Assembly (NCBI RefSeq): GCF_036250695.1
Contig: NZ_CP109427.1
Span: 3,410,001 to 3,474,000 of the forward strand
Source: Streptomyces sp. NBC_01497
Lineage (GTDB): Bacteria > Actinomycetota > Actinomycetes > Streptomycetales > Streptomycetaceae
Direction: 5' to 3'
Length of the DNA: 64,000 nucleotides
Made by a program: the position numbers and the translations under genes. The notes under the pieces were generated by a model that saw only the letters and a list, made by a program, of their open reading frames with translations, did not search any database and had not been told where the DNA came from. Of this stretch, positions 1 through 9,011 are shown in pieces (within the stretch, counting starts at the first letter, position 1; each line of letters opens with the position of its first letter).

Positions 1-849
1 GTGGTCGCCGAACGGCCCCTCGGGGAGGGTCTTCCCCGGCTCCAGCCAGCCCTCCAGGACGACCTCCGCGGCCGCGGGCACCTGGAGCGGGACCGTCTTG
101 CAGTCCACCATCTCGATGCGCCGGCCCTGGACGAACCCCGCGAAGAGGTACTCGTCGATGTCGCCGGGCAGCGGCGCCGTCGAGGCGTACGTCACCGCGG
201 GCGGGCAGCCGAACGCGATCGCGACCGGCAGCCGTTCGCCACGCCGTGCGGCGACCGCGTAGTGGTTGCGGCTGTCCTTGTGGATCTGCCAGTGCATGCC
301 GATGGTGCGGCGGTCGTGCCGCTGGAGCCGGTAGAGCCCGAGGTTGCGCACACCCGTCTCGGGGTCCTTCGTGTGGGTGAGCCCCAGGTTGAAGAAGGAG
401 CCGCCGTCCTCGGGCCAGGTGAACAGCGCGGGCAACTCGTCGAGGTCGACGTCGTCGCCCCTCTTGACGACCTCCTGGACGGCCGCCTCCTTCACCTTCT
501 TCGGCGGCACGTGGACCATCGAGCCGAGTTTTCCGAAGGCGTCGCGCACCCCGACGAACCCGTGCGGCAGCTCGGGCTTGAGCAGGCCGCCGATCCGCTC
601 GCTGATCTCCGCGTACGAGCCGAGGCCGAGCGCCTTGAGCAGGCGCCGGTCCGTGCCGTAGACGTTCATGGCGAGCGGCATCGAGGAACCGCGGACGTTC
701 TCGAAGAGGAGCGCGGGCCCGCCGGCCTTGTTGACCCGGTCGGTGATCTCGCCGACCTCCAGGTACGGATCGACTTCGGCCTTCACGCGCTTGAGGTCGC
801 CCTCGCGCTCCAGGGCCCGAAGCAGCGAGCGGAGATCGTCGTAAGCCAT
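1..849 (-). CDS. UbiD-family decarboxylase of menaquinone (futalosine) biosynthesis, 3' end beyond window
   Basis: The first 283 codons of a leftward gene are present, starting at ATG 849 with the N-terminus MAYDDLRSLLRALEREG; the gene continues past base 1. The N-terminal region (DDLRSLLRALE), the segment GGPALLFENV around residues 45-55, and the later TGVRNLGLYRLQ and HWQIHKD stretches are characteristic of UbiD. UbiD enzymes use prenylated FMN to decarboxylate aromatic or unsaturated acids. In Streptomyces this subfamily acts late in the futalosine menaquinone route with UbiA and UbiX partners. Those partners, if present, would lie outside the window to the left. The assignment to menaquinone rather than another substrate rests on family resemblance. 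Confidence 0.85.
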   Translation of the reverse strand, partial: MAYDDLRSLLRALEREGDLKRVKAEVDPYLEVGEITDRVNKAGGPALLFENVRGSSMPLAMNVYGTDRRLLKALGLGSYAEISERIGGLLKPELPHGFVGVRDAFGKLGSMVHVPPKKVKEAAVQEVVKRGDDVDLDELPALFTWPEDGGSFFNLGLTHTKDPETGVRNLGLYRLQRHDRRTIGMHWQIHKDSRNHYAVAARRGERLPVAIAFGCPPAVTYASTAPLPGDIDEYLFAGFVQGRRIEMVDCKTVPLQVPAAAEVVLEGWLEPGKTLPEGPFGDH

Positions 850-988
850 GCCCCCAGTATCGGCCACGCGCCTCCTGGGACCGGCCACCGGGCCACCGGG
901 CGGCACGGCACGTTCCCGGGCGGGCGAGCGCCGACGCCGCCGCGGACGGAGTCCCGTCGCGGACGGAGGGCGGACGCGTACGGCCCGT

Positions 989-1006
989 GATACCCGCGCG
1001 GGTATC
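989..1006. promoter_or_regulatory. Perfect 18-bp palindrome in the UbiD-phospholipase divergent space
   Basis: GATACCCGCGCGGGTATC is a perfect inverted repeat with no spacer. It lies 140 bp upstream of the UbiD-family start and about 370 bp upstream of the phospholipase start, so it could be an operator for either. The whole 850-1374 gap has no convincing gene. No cognate regulator is adjacent. Confidence 0.45.
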
Positions 1007-1132
1007 CCCGGGTGGTCCCGGCAGATGAAGGGACGAAGACCACCGGGCGCGAAGGGCTCGCCCACCTCCTCGCGCGCGCCCGCTTCCGCCACCGTGCGCC
1101 GGTGCCGACCGCGTGTCGGAGAAGGCTTTATG

Positions 1133-1163
1133 ACGTACCGTCAATGGATCGGAACGTACCGTC
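1133..1163. repeat. Direct repeat ACGTACCGTC x2, 21-bp period, upstream of phospholipase
   Basis: ACGTACCGTC occurs at 1133-1142 and again at 1154-1163, exactly 21 bp apart, which is two helical turns. This is compatible with a protein binding the same DNA face twice, about 210 bp before the phospholipase start. A separate GTTCACC heptamer at 1279-1285 matches the core of a PHO box unit, but no good second unit adjoins it. Confidence 0.4.
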
Positions 1164-1374
1164 CTCACCAGGCGATACGTCCATCGTTCCCCGCATCCTC
1201 CGTCCCGCGCGCCGCAACTGGTCGCACCAATGGCGCATTGTGCCGCCGCTTGATCCTTTTGCCGGTGCTTGGCAGGGCGTTCACCGCACTGCTCTGACTC
1301 TCCGGTGCGCCCGCCGGAGAGAGTCGTGCGCGGCCGATCCGCACTCTCACGACTCAACGGAAGTGGGTACCCCC

Positions 1375-2805
1375 ATGCCCGGCATGACCCGTCGCAGACT
1401 CCTCGGTTCCGCCGCGGGCGCCGCCGCCGGCGGCGCGGCGCTCAGCGTGCTGCCGCCGTCCGTCCAGAAAGCGGTGGCCGCGGGCCCCGCACGGCGCGGC
1501 TCGATCGACGACATCGAGCACGTCGTCTGCCTGATGCAGGAGAACCGGTCGTTCGACCACTACTTCGGAACGCTGAAGGGTGTGCGCGGCTTCGGTGATC
1601 CGGGCGCCAAGCGCCTGTCCAGCGGCAAACCCGTCTTCTACCAGCCGGATCCCGGCACCACCGACGGCTACATGCTGCCGTTCCACCTCGACACGCACTC
1701 CACGAGCGCCCAGGCGATCCCCTCCACCAGCCATGCCTGGTCGGTGCAGCACAGCGCCTGGAACAACGGGAAGATGGACAACTGGCTGCCCGCGCACCGG
1801 GCCGCCGACGGCAAGAACGGCCCGTACGTCATGGGCTACTACACGCGCGAGGACATCCCGTTCCAGTTCGCGCTGGCCGAGGCGTTCACCGTCTGCGACA
1901 ACTACTACTGCTCGATGATGGGCCCGACCTGGCCCAACCGCATGTTCTGGATGACCGGCACCGTCGACCCCGACGGCACCCACGGCGGCCCGATCATCAG
2001 CAACGTCGCCCCCGACAGCGGCTACACCTGGACCACGTACGCGGAGCGCCTGGAGGCGGCCGGTGTGTCCTGGAAGGTGTACCAGGAGGAGGACGACTAC
2101 GGCTGCAACATGCTGGAGAACTTCGCCAGCTTCAAGAACGCGAAGCCGGGCGACCCGCTCTACGACAAGGGTGTCCAGCCGGGCCCCGCGGGCGCGTTCG
2201 AGGACGACGCCCGCAACGACCGTCTCCCCACGGTCTCCTGGATCATCTGCACCAGCACACAGTCCGAGCACCCCGACTACCTCCCGGCCGCCGGCGCCGA
2301 CTACGTGGCCTCGAAGATCGAGGCCATCGCGTCCAACCCGGACGTGTGGCGCAAGACCGCGTTCATCCTCGACTACGACGAGAACGACGGCCTGTTCGAC
2401 CACGTCGTCCCGCCGACGCCCAAGGCCGGCACCGCGGACGAGTTCATCGACGGAGCGCCCATCGGCGGCGGGTTCCGCGTACCGTGCGTCATCGTCTCGC
2501 CGTGGACGGTGGGCGGCTGGGCGGCCGGCGACGCCTTCGACCACACCTCGGTCCTGCAGTTCCTGGAGCGTGTGACGGGGGTACGGGAGCCCAACATCAG
2601 CCAGTGGCGCCGGCGTACCTTCGGCGACCTGTCATCGGCCTTCGGCTTCAACACCACGGCGCCCAAGCCGCCGAAGCTGCCGACGGACACGGCCGAGCAG
2701 CTCGCGGAGGCACAGCAGGAGGTGGCGACGCTGCCCAAGCCGACGCTGCCGACGACGGACCAGCAGGTGCCCCGGCAGGAGGAGGGGACACGGCCGCGCC
2801 GCTGA
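1375..2805 (+). CDS. Tat-exported phospholipase C / phosphoesterase (PF04185 family)
   Basis: This 476-residue protein begins MPGMTRRRLLGSAAGAAAGG, a twin-arginine signal (TRRRLLG) followed by an Ala-rich hydrophobic stretch and a likely AVA cleavage site near residue 35. The mature protein has the family hallmark MQENRSFDHYFG near residues 52-63 and a second metal-site motif DENDGLFDHV near residue 340. It hydrolyses phospholipid or other phosphodiester bonds outside the cell. It lacks the long C-terminal repeats of the largest phospholipases C. The start at 1375 is favoured over upstream codons because it gives the Tat signal and follows a GGAAG. It is probably a single transcription unit ended by the palindrome at 2854-2900. 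Confidence 0.85.
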   Translation: MPGMTRRRLLGSAAGAAAGGAALSVLPPSVQKAVAAGPARRGSIDDIEHVVCLMQENRSFDHYFGTLKGVRGFGDPGAKRLSSGKPVFYQPDPGTTDGYMLPFHLDTHSTSAQAIPSTSHAWSVQHSAWNNGKMDNWLPAHRAADGKNGPYVMGYYTREDIPFQFALAEAFTVCDNYYCSMMGPTWPNRMFWMTGTVDPDGTHGGPIISNVAPDSGYTWTTYAERLEAAGVSWKVYQEEDDYGCNMLENFASFKNAKPGDPLYDKGVQPGPAGAFEDDARNDRLPTVSWIICTSTQSEHPDYLPAAGADYVASKIEAIASNPDVWRKTAFILDYDENDGLFDHVVPPTPKAGTADEFIDGAPIGGGFRVPCVIVSPWTVGGWAAGDAFDHTSVLQFLERVTGVREPNISQWRRRTFGDLSSAFGFNTTAPKPPKLPTDTAEQLAEAQQEVATLPKPTLPTTDQQVPRQEEGTRPRR

Positions 2806-2853
2806 CTCCTCGAAGCGCGGGGGACGCGGCCTCGCCGTCGCCCCCCGCGTGCC

Positions 2854-2900
2854 CACAGGGGTGTGCCCCGGCCGGATTCCGGCCGGGGCACACCCCTGTG
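2854..2900. terminator. Bidirectional terminator, 23-bp perfect stem
   Basis: A 47-base palindrome has 23-bp perfectly complementary arms (left arm begins CACAGGGGTGTGCCCCGG) around a one-base centre. It lies between the convergent phospholipase and resC genes, so it can stop transcription from both sides. There is no T-run, as is usual for Streptomyces terminators. Confidence 0.85.
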
Positions 2901-2915
2901 CTGCGAAGGACCGGG

Positions 2916-4022
2916 TCAGACGCCCGCGTACGAGTGCTTGCCCGTGACGAAGATGTTGACGCCGTAGTAGTTGAAGAGGAAGCACGCGAAGGCGATCAGC
3001 GCGAGTGACGCCGCCTTACGGCCCTTCCAGCCGGCCGTGGCGCGCGCGTGCAGGTAGCAGGCGTACGCGACCCACGTGATGAACGACCAGGTCTCCTTCG
3101 GGTCCCACTCCCAGTAGTGGCCCCAGGCGCTGCCGGCCCAGATGGCGCCCGCGATGATCGTGAACGTCCACAGCGGGAAGACGGCCGCGTTGACGCGGTA
3201 GGCCAGCTTGTCGAGGGTCGCGGCGGCGGGCAGCCGCTCCAGGACCGACGTCGCGAAGGCGCTGATCTTCTCGCCCGCGATGAGCTTCGTCTCGTACCGG
3301 TCGCGGAAGAGGTAGAGCAGCGTGGCGACGGCACCGACGTAGAAGACCGCGCCGCAGAAGATCGCGGTGGACACGTGGATCCACAGCCAGTACGAGTGCA
3401 GCGCGGGCACCAACTGGTCGCTCGCGGTGTACAGGACGGTGACGGCGAGGCCGAGCGTCAGCAGGACGGTCGTCACGAGCGGCAGCCCGAGCCAGCGGAT
3501 GTTCAGCTTCCGGGAAGCCAGCAGGCCTAGGTACACCGCGACGGCGACCGTCGAGAACGTGATGCTGAACTCGTACATGTTGCCCCACGGCGCGCGCTGC
3601 ACCGACAGGGCGCGGGTGAGGACACCGCCCGCCGCGATGATGAAGGCGAGGATCGTCAGGGCGAGGGCGATCCGGCCCCACATGTCGCCCTGCGCGTCGC
3701 CGCCGTCGGCGCCGGGGCCGTCCGGCACGTCGCGGGAGCCGGACGCGGAGCGGGTGATGATCTTCGGCCGCTCCATGACGGTCGTGCCACCGCCCTTGGT
3801 CGCCACCTCGATGGTGACCGTGCCGGTGTCCTTCCCGCTCTCCTGCGCGCCGCCCGCTCCGCCCGCGGTCAGCGCGGCGGCCGTGCGGGCGACCTTGCTG
3901 CGGCTGCCGAAGATCCACTCGAAGATGTGGGCGAAGAAGGCCAGCATGTACACGGCCATCGCCGAATAGATCAGCAGATTGCTGGTATGGGCCAAATTCT
4001 CGTTGGTTCCGGCGGCGAGCAT
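2916..4022 (-). CDS. resC: Cytochrome c synthase subunit ResC/CcsB (haem handling protein)
   Basis: This 368-residue integral membrane protein belongs to the CcsA/CcsB/ResC family of System II cytochrome c biogenesis. It carries the tryptophan-rich haem-binding motif as WGHYWEWDPKETWSF close to the C-terminus and about eight hydrophobic segments. A Gly/Lys/Ser-rich linker without membrane character (residues about 45-105) follows the first transmembrane segment. With ResB it exports haem and attaches it to CXXCH apocytochromes. ATG at 4022 overlaps the resB stop as TGATG; a GTG one codon earlier (4025) is also possible. It is the last gene of the leftward resA-ccdA-resB-resC operon. Confidence 0.93.
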   Translation of the reverse strand: MLAAGTNENLAHTSNLLIYSAMAVYMLAFFAHIFEWIFGSRSKVARTAAALTAGGAGGAQESGKDTGTVTIEVATKGGGTTVMERPKIITRSASGSRDVPDGPGADGGDAQGDMWGRIALALTILAFIIAAGGVLTRALSVQRAPWGNMYEFSITFSTVAVAVYLGLLASRKLNIRWLGLPLVTTVLLTLGLAVTVLYTASDQLVPALHSYWLWIHVSTAIFCGAVFYVGAVATLLYLFRDRYETKLIAGEKISAFATSVLERLPAAATLDKLAYRVNAAVFPLWTFTIIAGAIWAGSAWGHYWEWDPKETWSFITWVAYACYLHARATAGWKGRKAASLALIAFACFLFNYYGVNIFVTGKHSYAGV

Positions 4023-5824
4023 CACTTCTCGGCCCCTTCGGCGTGGTCGGCTGGTGCGACGGCGGCGGATGCTTCCCCCGCGTCGTCGGCGTCAGGATCG
4101 GGCGCGGGGGGCGCCTCGGGGATGAGCGTGACGGCCAGGTCGCCAAGCTCCTCGGGGAGTTTCGCGGACTCGCTGCGGCCGAGTCCCGCCATCTCCAGGA
4201 CGGTGACGCCGTCAGGGCCGGTCACGGCCTTGACCCAGACGCGTCGCCGCTGGATGAACAGGGAGCCCGCGAGTCCGAGGATGGCGGCGATCGCGCCGCC
4301 CAGGGCCCACAGTTCGCCGGGCTGGTGGGTGACCTGGAAGCTCGCCCACTCCTTGACGGGACCCTTGTCGAAGGTGATGGAGCCCGCGCCGCCCGGCAGT
4401 TTCATGGTGTCGCCGGGCAGGAGGCTCTGCTTGAGGATCTGCCCCTTCGCGTCCTTGAACGGCTTGAGGACCTTCGTGTTCAGCTGGTACACGTTCTGCG
4501 GGATGCCGGAGTCGACTCCGAGGTCACCGTGGTACGCGCCGATGTTGAGGACCGGGAAGTCCGTGGCGGGGAACTGCGAGAGCATCTGCCCCTTGCCGCC
4601 GAACGTCGGTACGAACAGGGCCGCGAAGCCCAGCTGGTCCTTCTTGCCGTTCTTGTCGCGGTAGCCGTCCATCACCTTGATGGCACCGCTGGAGGAGAGG
4701 TTCTTGTCGAACGGCAGCATCGGGGTGGTGCCGTGGAAGACGACCTTCCCCTTGCCGTCCTTGACCGTGACCGACGGCGCGTAGCCGTGCGAGATCAGGT
4801 AGACGTTGGAGCCCTCGATCTTCAGGGGGTGGTTCTCCTTGATGACCCCCTTGTGCTCCGTGTCGCCCGGGCCCGCCGAGTAGTGGATGTCCGCCTGGAA
4901 CTTGCGGGCGGTACCGATCTCGGGGCCGCTGCGCTCGTACGTACCGATGAAGTCGTCGAGCGAGAAGGAGAAAGGGGCGAGGTTCGCGGTGTCGAACAGC
5001 GGGCCCGACGTGAAGTCGTCGTACTGGCTGAGCGTGTTGGAGAACCCGTCCTGGTCCCCCTCCAGGATCAGCTTGCCGCCCTCCGACTTGAAGAGGGACC
5101 CGGAGGCGAAGGCGAGCAGCATCACGATCAGCGCGACGTGGAACATCAGGTTGCCGGTTTCGCGCAGGTAGCCCTTCTCGGCCGCGACGGCGTCCCCGAC
5201 GACGTGGGCGCGGAAGCGGCGGCGCTTGAGGATCGCCAGCGCGGCCTCGCGTACGGCCTCCGGTTCGGCGTCGGTGCGCCAGGTGGTGTACGCGGGCAGC
5301 CGGGTGAGGCGGCTCGGGGCACCGGGCGGCCGGCCGCGCAGCTGGCCGACGAACTGCCAGGTACGCGGGATGATGCAGCCGATCAGCGAGATGAACAGCA
5401 GGATGTAGATCGCGGAGAACCACACCGAGCTGTACACGTGGAACAGCTGGAGCTTGTCGTACAGCGGCCCGAGCGTCGTGTGCTCGGTGATGAACGTGTC
5501 GACCTTGTTCTGGTCCGCGCTGGTCTGCGGGATCAGCGAGCCGGGGATGGCCGCGAGCGAGAGCATCAGGAGCAGCAGCAGCGCGATGCGCATCGAGGTG
5601 AGCTGCCGCCAGAACCAGCGGACCCAGCCGATGGGGCCGAGCGTGGGGCCCGACAGCAACGGTTCCTCGCGGGGGGCCGTGGACAGTTGCGACCCGGCGG
5701 CGCCGATCTCGCGTGCGTCGGCCTCGTCCCGGGTGAGGGCGGCCGTGGCGTCCTCGGCCGCGGTGTCCTCGGGCCCGGGGTCGCCGGCCCGGCTGTGGTC
5801 GGTGTGTGTGTCCGTGTTGCTCAT
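4022..5824 (-). CDS. resB: Cytochrome c biogenesis protein ResB
   Basis: This 600-residue protein has an acidic, disordered N-terminus (residues 1-65), then a ResB core with hydrophobic segments near residues 80-100, 135-155, 215-240 and 505-525. A large extracytoplasmic domain lies between the third and fourth segments. ResB forms the cytochrome c synthase complex with ResC, which follows with overlapping stop and start codons. The acidic C-terminal tail rich in Asp, Glu and Ala is typical of actinobacterial versions. Only 4 bases separate it from ccdA upstream, so the genes are co-transcribed. Confidence 0.93.
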   Translation of the reverse strand: MSNTDTHTDHSRAGDPGPEDTAAEDATAALTRDEADAREIGAAGSQLSTAPREEPLLSGPTLGPIGWVRWFWRQLTSMRIALLLLLMLSLAAIPGSLIPQTSADQNKVDTFITEHTTLGPLYDKLQLFHVYSSVWFSAIYILLFISLIGCIIPRTWQFVGQLRGRPPGAPSRLTRLPAYTTWRTDAEPEAVREAALAILKRRRFRAHVVGDAVAAEKGYLRETGNLMFHVALIVMLLAFASGSLFKSEGGKLILEGDQDGFSNTLSQYDDFTSGPLFDTANLAPFSFSLDDFIGTYERSGPEIGTARKFQADIHYSAGPGDTEHKGVIKENHPLKIEGSNVYLISHGYAPSVTVKDGKGKVVFHGTTPMLPFDKNLSSSGAIKVMDGYRDKNGKKDQLGFAALFVPTFGGKGQMLSQFPATDFPVLNIGAYHGDLGVDSGIPQNVYQLNTKVLKPFKDAKGQILKQSLLPGDTMKLPGGAGSITFDKGPVKEWASFQVTHQPGELWALGGAIAAILGLAGSLFIQRRRVWVKAVTGPDGVTVLEMAGLGRSESAKLPEELGDLAVTLIPEAPPAPDPDADDAGEASAAVAPADHAEGAEK

Positions 5825-5828
5825 GGTG

Positions 5829-6599
5829 CTAGATCCCCACCGAGAAGCCGTTTGACCACGACTGCGTCTGTTGCAGGATGCTGTCCCACACGCCGGTCAC
5901 GAGCAGCAGTCCGGTCGCGACCATCATCGCGCCGCCGATCCGCATCACCCACGTGTAGTGCCGCTTGACCCAGCCGAACGCGCCCAGGGCCTTGCGGAAC
6001 GCGACGGCCGCGAGGACGAAGGGCACCCCGAGTCCCAGACAGTACGCGACGGACAAAACGGCTCCGCGTCCAGCACTCCCCTGGGTGAAGGCGAGCATGT
6101 TGACGGCGGACAGCGTCGGACCGAGGCACGGTGTCCAGCCCACGCCGAACAGCGCGCCGAGCAGCGGCGCTCCGACGAGCCCGGAGACCGGCCGCTTGTG
6201 GATGCGCAGTTCGCGCTGGGTGATCCAGGGCATCATCCCGGCGAAGAAGAACCCCATGAGGATCATCAGGACGCCGAGCACCCGGGACAGGAGGGCCCTG
6301 TGGTCCTGGAGGTTCTGCCCGGCGAAGCCGAACAGGGCGCCCCCGGAGACGAAGACGACCGTGAAGCCGAGCACGAACAGGCCTGCCCCGGCGGTCATCC
6401 GGCCGCGCCGCGCCTGCCCTATGTCGGTGCCGGTGATCCCGGTCACGTAGCTCAGGTAGCCGGGGACGAGCGGCAGGACGCACGGCGAGAAGAACGACAC
6501 GAGTCCGCCGAGCACGGCGATCGGCAGCGCGACGAGCAGCGCGCCGCTCATCACCGTGGAGTTGTAGCCCGTCTCCGCGAGCACCTGTACGTCGTGCAC
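5829..6599 (-). CDS. ccdA: CcdA/DsbD-family transmembrane thiol reductase
   Basis: This 256-residue polytopic membrane protein has the CcdA signature: one redox cysteine in the first helix region (SFFSPCVLPLVPGYLSYV, split here as SPCVLPLVPG) and a second in GVGWTPCLGPTL. CcdA moves reducing equivalents from cytoplasmic thioredoxin across the membrane to ResA. ResA then keeps the apocytochrome c CXXCH cysteines reduced. The gene sits between resA and resB with spacings of 4 bases on each side, in the order expected for actinobacterial System II operons. Confidence 0.93.
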   Translation of the reverse strand: MHDVQVLAETGYNSTVMSGALLVALPIAVLGGLVSFFSPCVLPLVPGYLSYVTGITGTDIGQARRGRMTAGAGLFVLGFTVVFVSGGALFGFAGQNLQDHRALLSRVLGVLMILMGFFFAGMMPWITQRELRIHKRPVSGLVGAPLLGALFGVGWTPCLGPTLSAVNMLAFTQGSAGRGAVLSVAYCLGLGVPFVLAAVAFRKALGAFGWVKRHYTWVMRIGGAMMVATGLLLVTGVWDSILQQTQSWSNGFSVGI

Positions 6600-6603
6600 G
6601 GGA

Positions 6604-7242
6604 TCACTTCTCCGCGATCAGCGGGTCGAGCATCTTCTTCAGCTTGGCCTCGTCGAGGCCCTGGAGCGCTCGCGCGGCGATCTTCCCGTCGCGGTCGAGC
6701 ACGATCGTGGACGGGATCGCCTGCGGGTTGAGCGTCCCCTTGGGGAAGCCCGACAGCAGCAGCCGCCCGGTCGGGTCGTAGAGGCTCGGGTACGGCATGG
6801 CGTAGTTCTTCTCGAACGCGACGCCCTGGTCCTTGTTGGTGTCGCGCGTGTCGATGCCGACGAACCGCACGCCCTGGGAGGCCGTGGCCGTGGCGACCTT
6901 CGCGAGGTTGGGCGCCTCGGCACGGCAGGGCGAGCACCAGGAGCCCCACACGTTCAGCACGACGATCTTGCCCTTGAGGGAGGCGACGTCCAGCGCCTTG
7001 CCGTCGAGGGTGGTGCCCTTGATGGTCCCCACCGGCTTGCGGTCCGCCTGCGGAACGGTGTCGATGCCGTCCGAGGTGCTGGTGACGAAGTTGGTGTCCC
7101 CGCCTCCCCCGGACTTGCCGCTGCCGCACGCGGTGAGCGCGAGGGCGGCGGTGACCACGGCGACCGGCAGGACGGCGGCACGCGTCGCCCGGCGGGAGCG
7201 CGTGCGAGCCGTGGTGCGGCGGAAGGCGCGACCGAAGTTCAT
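6604..7242 (-). CDS. resA: ResA/TlpA-type thioredoxin lipoprotein
   Basis: This 212-residue protein has a lipoprotein signal: an Arg-rich N-terminus, the hydrophobic stretch VLPVAVVTAALALTACG with a lipobox Cys, then a Gly/Ser linker. A thioredoxin-fold domain follows with the redox motif WCSPC in NVWGSWCSPCRAE, and the cis-Pro region IPSTIVLDRDG. It is predicted to be a membrane-anchored extracytoplasmic disulfide reductase for apocytochrome c. The ATG at 7242 is chosen because it starts the signal peptide, although no strong ribosome binding site precedes it; longer in-frame starts upstream would bury the signal. It is the first gene of the operon. Confidence 0.92.
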   Translation of the reverse strand: MNFGRAFRRTTARTRSRRATRAAVLPVAVVTAALALTACGSGKSGGGGDTNFVTSTSDGIDTVPQADRKPVGTIKGTTLDGKALDVASLKGKIVVLNVWGSWCSPCRAEAPNLAKVATATASQGVRFVGIDTRDTNKDQGVAFEKNYAMPYPSLYDPTGRLLLSGFPKGTLNPQAIPSTIVLDRDGKIAARALQGLDEAKLKKMLDPLIAEK

Positions 7243-7704
7243 GTGAAAAGTTTCGCATGGGCGTTTCGGGCAATCTTGCCCACCCCCCTCCCTGTCCGGG
7301 CCGCCCCAAGGGCCCCTTGTAAGGACGGCATGAACGGGCTCCCGGAAGCCGGGTCCTGCCGCGGCGGCCCTGTCCGCGCGGGCCCGGGACCACTTCTCGC
7401 TCGCTCGGCGGGGCATGCGCGGGCCCTCGTCGCCGCCCGGGGCCGGGCGGCCGGAACGGCCGGGGTACGCGCCGGGCAGGGCACGGCGTGTCGGGAACGG
7501 CGGGACGTCAGCGTCGGGCCGTGGACATCGGGCCGTGGGCGTCGGGCCGTGGGCGCGCCCGGGTACGCCGTACCGGCGGCGGCCACACGCGCGGTCCCGC
7601 CCCCGCGAACCGGGCGAACCCGGCCCCGGGGGCGGGACGGAACCGGCGGGACGGGCCGGCGCGACGCGTCGCGCGGGGGAACGGCTCTCCGCCGCGCGGG
7701 CGCT
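7243..7704. other. Intergenic gap with a short imperfect tandem repeat
   Basis: No gene is supported here. The stretch 7513-7556 holds three near-identical units of about 15 bp around TCGGGCCGTGG. The segment next to resA (7243-7320) must contain the promoter of the cytochrome c operon, but I cannot place -35/-10 elements with confidence. Confidence 0.5.
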
Positions 7705-8955
7705 TCAGGCGGCCTTGAGGTAGGTGTTCCAGCCGCCGGTCGGTGCCTGCCCGACCTCCAGCGACTGGAGCTTGCCGACGACCGCCGGGTCCTGCGCGTC
7801 CAGCCAGTCGGTGAACTGCCGGAAGGAGACGAGCCGTACGTCCTTGCGCCCGGCGATCTGCTTGAGCGCCTCCTCGACGGCGTCCATGTAGATACCGCCG
7901 TTCCAGGTCTCCATGTGGTTGCCGATGAAGAACGGCGCGCGGTTCGTCTCGTACGCCCGCTGGAAGCCGGCCAGGTAGGACTGCGTGGCCTGCTGGCGCC
8001 AGCCCGCGTAGTGCGAGGTCATGCCCTGGGTCGAGTTCTTCGACTGGTTGGCGAGGATGTTGTAGTCCATCGAGAGGACCTCGAAGCTGTGGCCGGGGAA
8101 GGGGATGCCCTGCAGCGGGTAGTCCCACACGCCCATCTTCTTGGTGGGCCACGTCTGCGTGCCGCCCGGTGACGAGGCGTCGTAGCGCCAGCCGAGCGCG
8201 GCGGCCGTCGGCAGCAGCTGGTTCTGCCCGAGCAGGCAGGGGGTGCGCGAGCCGATCAGCTCCTTGCTGTAGTCGAACGGCAGGGGCTCGCCGTCGACGC
8301 TGCCGGAGTTGGTCTTCCAGGTGGTGACGAACGACATCGCCTGTTCGATCTCGCTGCGCCACTGCTCGGGCGACCAGTTGGCGACGGACCCGCTGCCGGA
8401 GCAGAAGTGGCCGTTGAAGTGGGTCCCGATCTCGTGCCCGTCGGTCCAGGCGCGCCGGACACCGGCGAGGGTGTCCTTGATGTGCGCGTCGGTGAGGTAG
8501 CCGATGTCGGAGGCGCCGACCGGGTTGTTCGGCGGCTGGTAGAGGTGCTTCTTCGACTCGGGAAGCAGGTAGAGCCCGGAGAGGAAGAACGTCATCTTCG
8601 CGTCGTGCTGCTGGGCGAGGTCGAGGAAGCGGGTGAACAGGCCCGTGCCGACCTCACCCGCGCCGTCCCAGGAGAAGATGACGAACTGCGGGGGTGTCTC
8701 GCCCGGTTCCATCGGCGTGGGCGCGGCCGGCTGGTGCGGCTGCTTGCCCGTGTACGCGGTGGAGCCGTCCCCGATGAGGGTGATGGCCTTCTTCGGCGGC
8801 GCCCCCGCGGCCGCGCCGCTCTTCCCCGCCTTGGTCGTCGCCGTGGCCGGCGCCGTGTGCCCGGTCGCCTTTTCGGCGCCGCAGGCGGCAAGGCCGACCG
8901 CCGCCGCCGCGCCCACTCCGGCCCCGAGGAGATCTCTCCGGCTGATGCTGCGCAT
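7705..8955 (-). CDS. Secreted lipoprotein, polysaccharide deacetylase-like (NodB fold)
   Basis: This 416-residue protein begins MRSISRRDLLGAGVGAAAAV and continues to the lipobox LAAC, so it combines a Tat-type RR signal with a lipid anchor. An Ala/Thr/Lys linker precedes the catalytic region. The NodB-type elements are FVIFSWDGAGE (first catalytic Asp region) and GHEIGTHFNGHF (the metal-binding H-S/T-x-x-x-H region). These suggest a metal-dependent deacetylase acting on cell-wall or extracellular polysaccharide. The fold is divergent, so the substrate, and even activity, is uncertain. It is monocistronic and reads from the A+T-rich promoter region at 9012-9113. Confidence 0.75.
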   Translation of the reverse strand: MRSISRRDLLGAGVGAAAAVGLAACGAEKATGHTAPATATTKAGKSGAAAGAPPKKAITLIGDGSTAYTGKQPHQPAAPTPMEPGETPPQFVIFSWDGAGEVGTGLFTRFLDLAQQHDAKMTFFLSGLYLLPESKKHLYQPPNNPVGASDIGYLTDAHIKDTLAGVRRAWTDGHEIGTHFNGHFCSGSGSVANWSPEQWRSEIEQAMSFVTTWKTNSGSVDGEPLPFDYSKELIGSRTPCLLGQNQLLPTAAALGWRYDASSPGGTQTWPTKKMGVWDYPLQGIPFPGHSFEVLSMDYNILANQSKNSTQGMTSHYAGWRQQATQSYLAGFQRAYETNRAPFFIGNHMETWNGGIYMDAVEEALKQIAGRKDVRLVSFRQFTDWLDAQDPAVVGKLQSLEVGQAPTGGWNTYLKAA

Positions 8956-9011
8956 ACCGTCCCCATCCGTTCAGGTCGCTGGTGACCGGCAAGCACAGGT
9001 CAGGCACTTGT

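Noticed and set aside
1279..1285. PHO box for phospholipase C
   Set aside because: Only one GTTCACC heptamer with no adjacent second unit; too weak to list as a feature.
4043..5968. Long open frame antisense to resB
   Set aside because: It is a compositional shadow; ResB is full length with coupled neighbours on the other strand.
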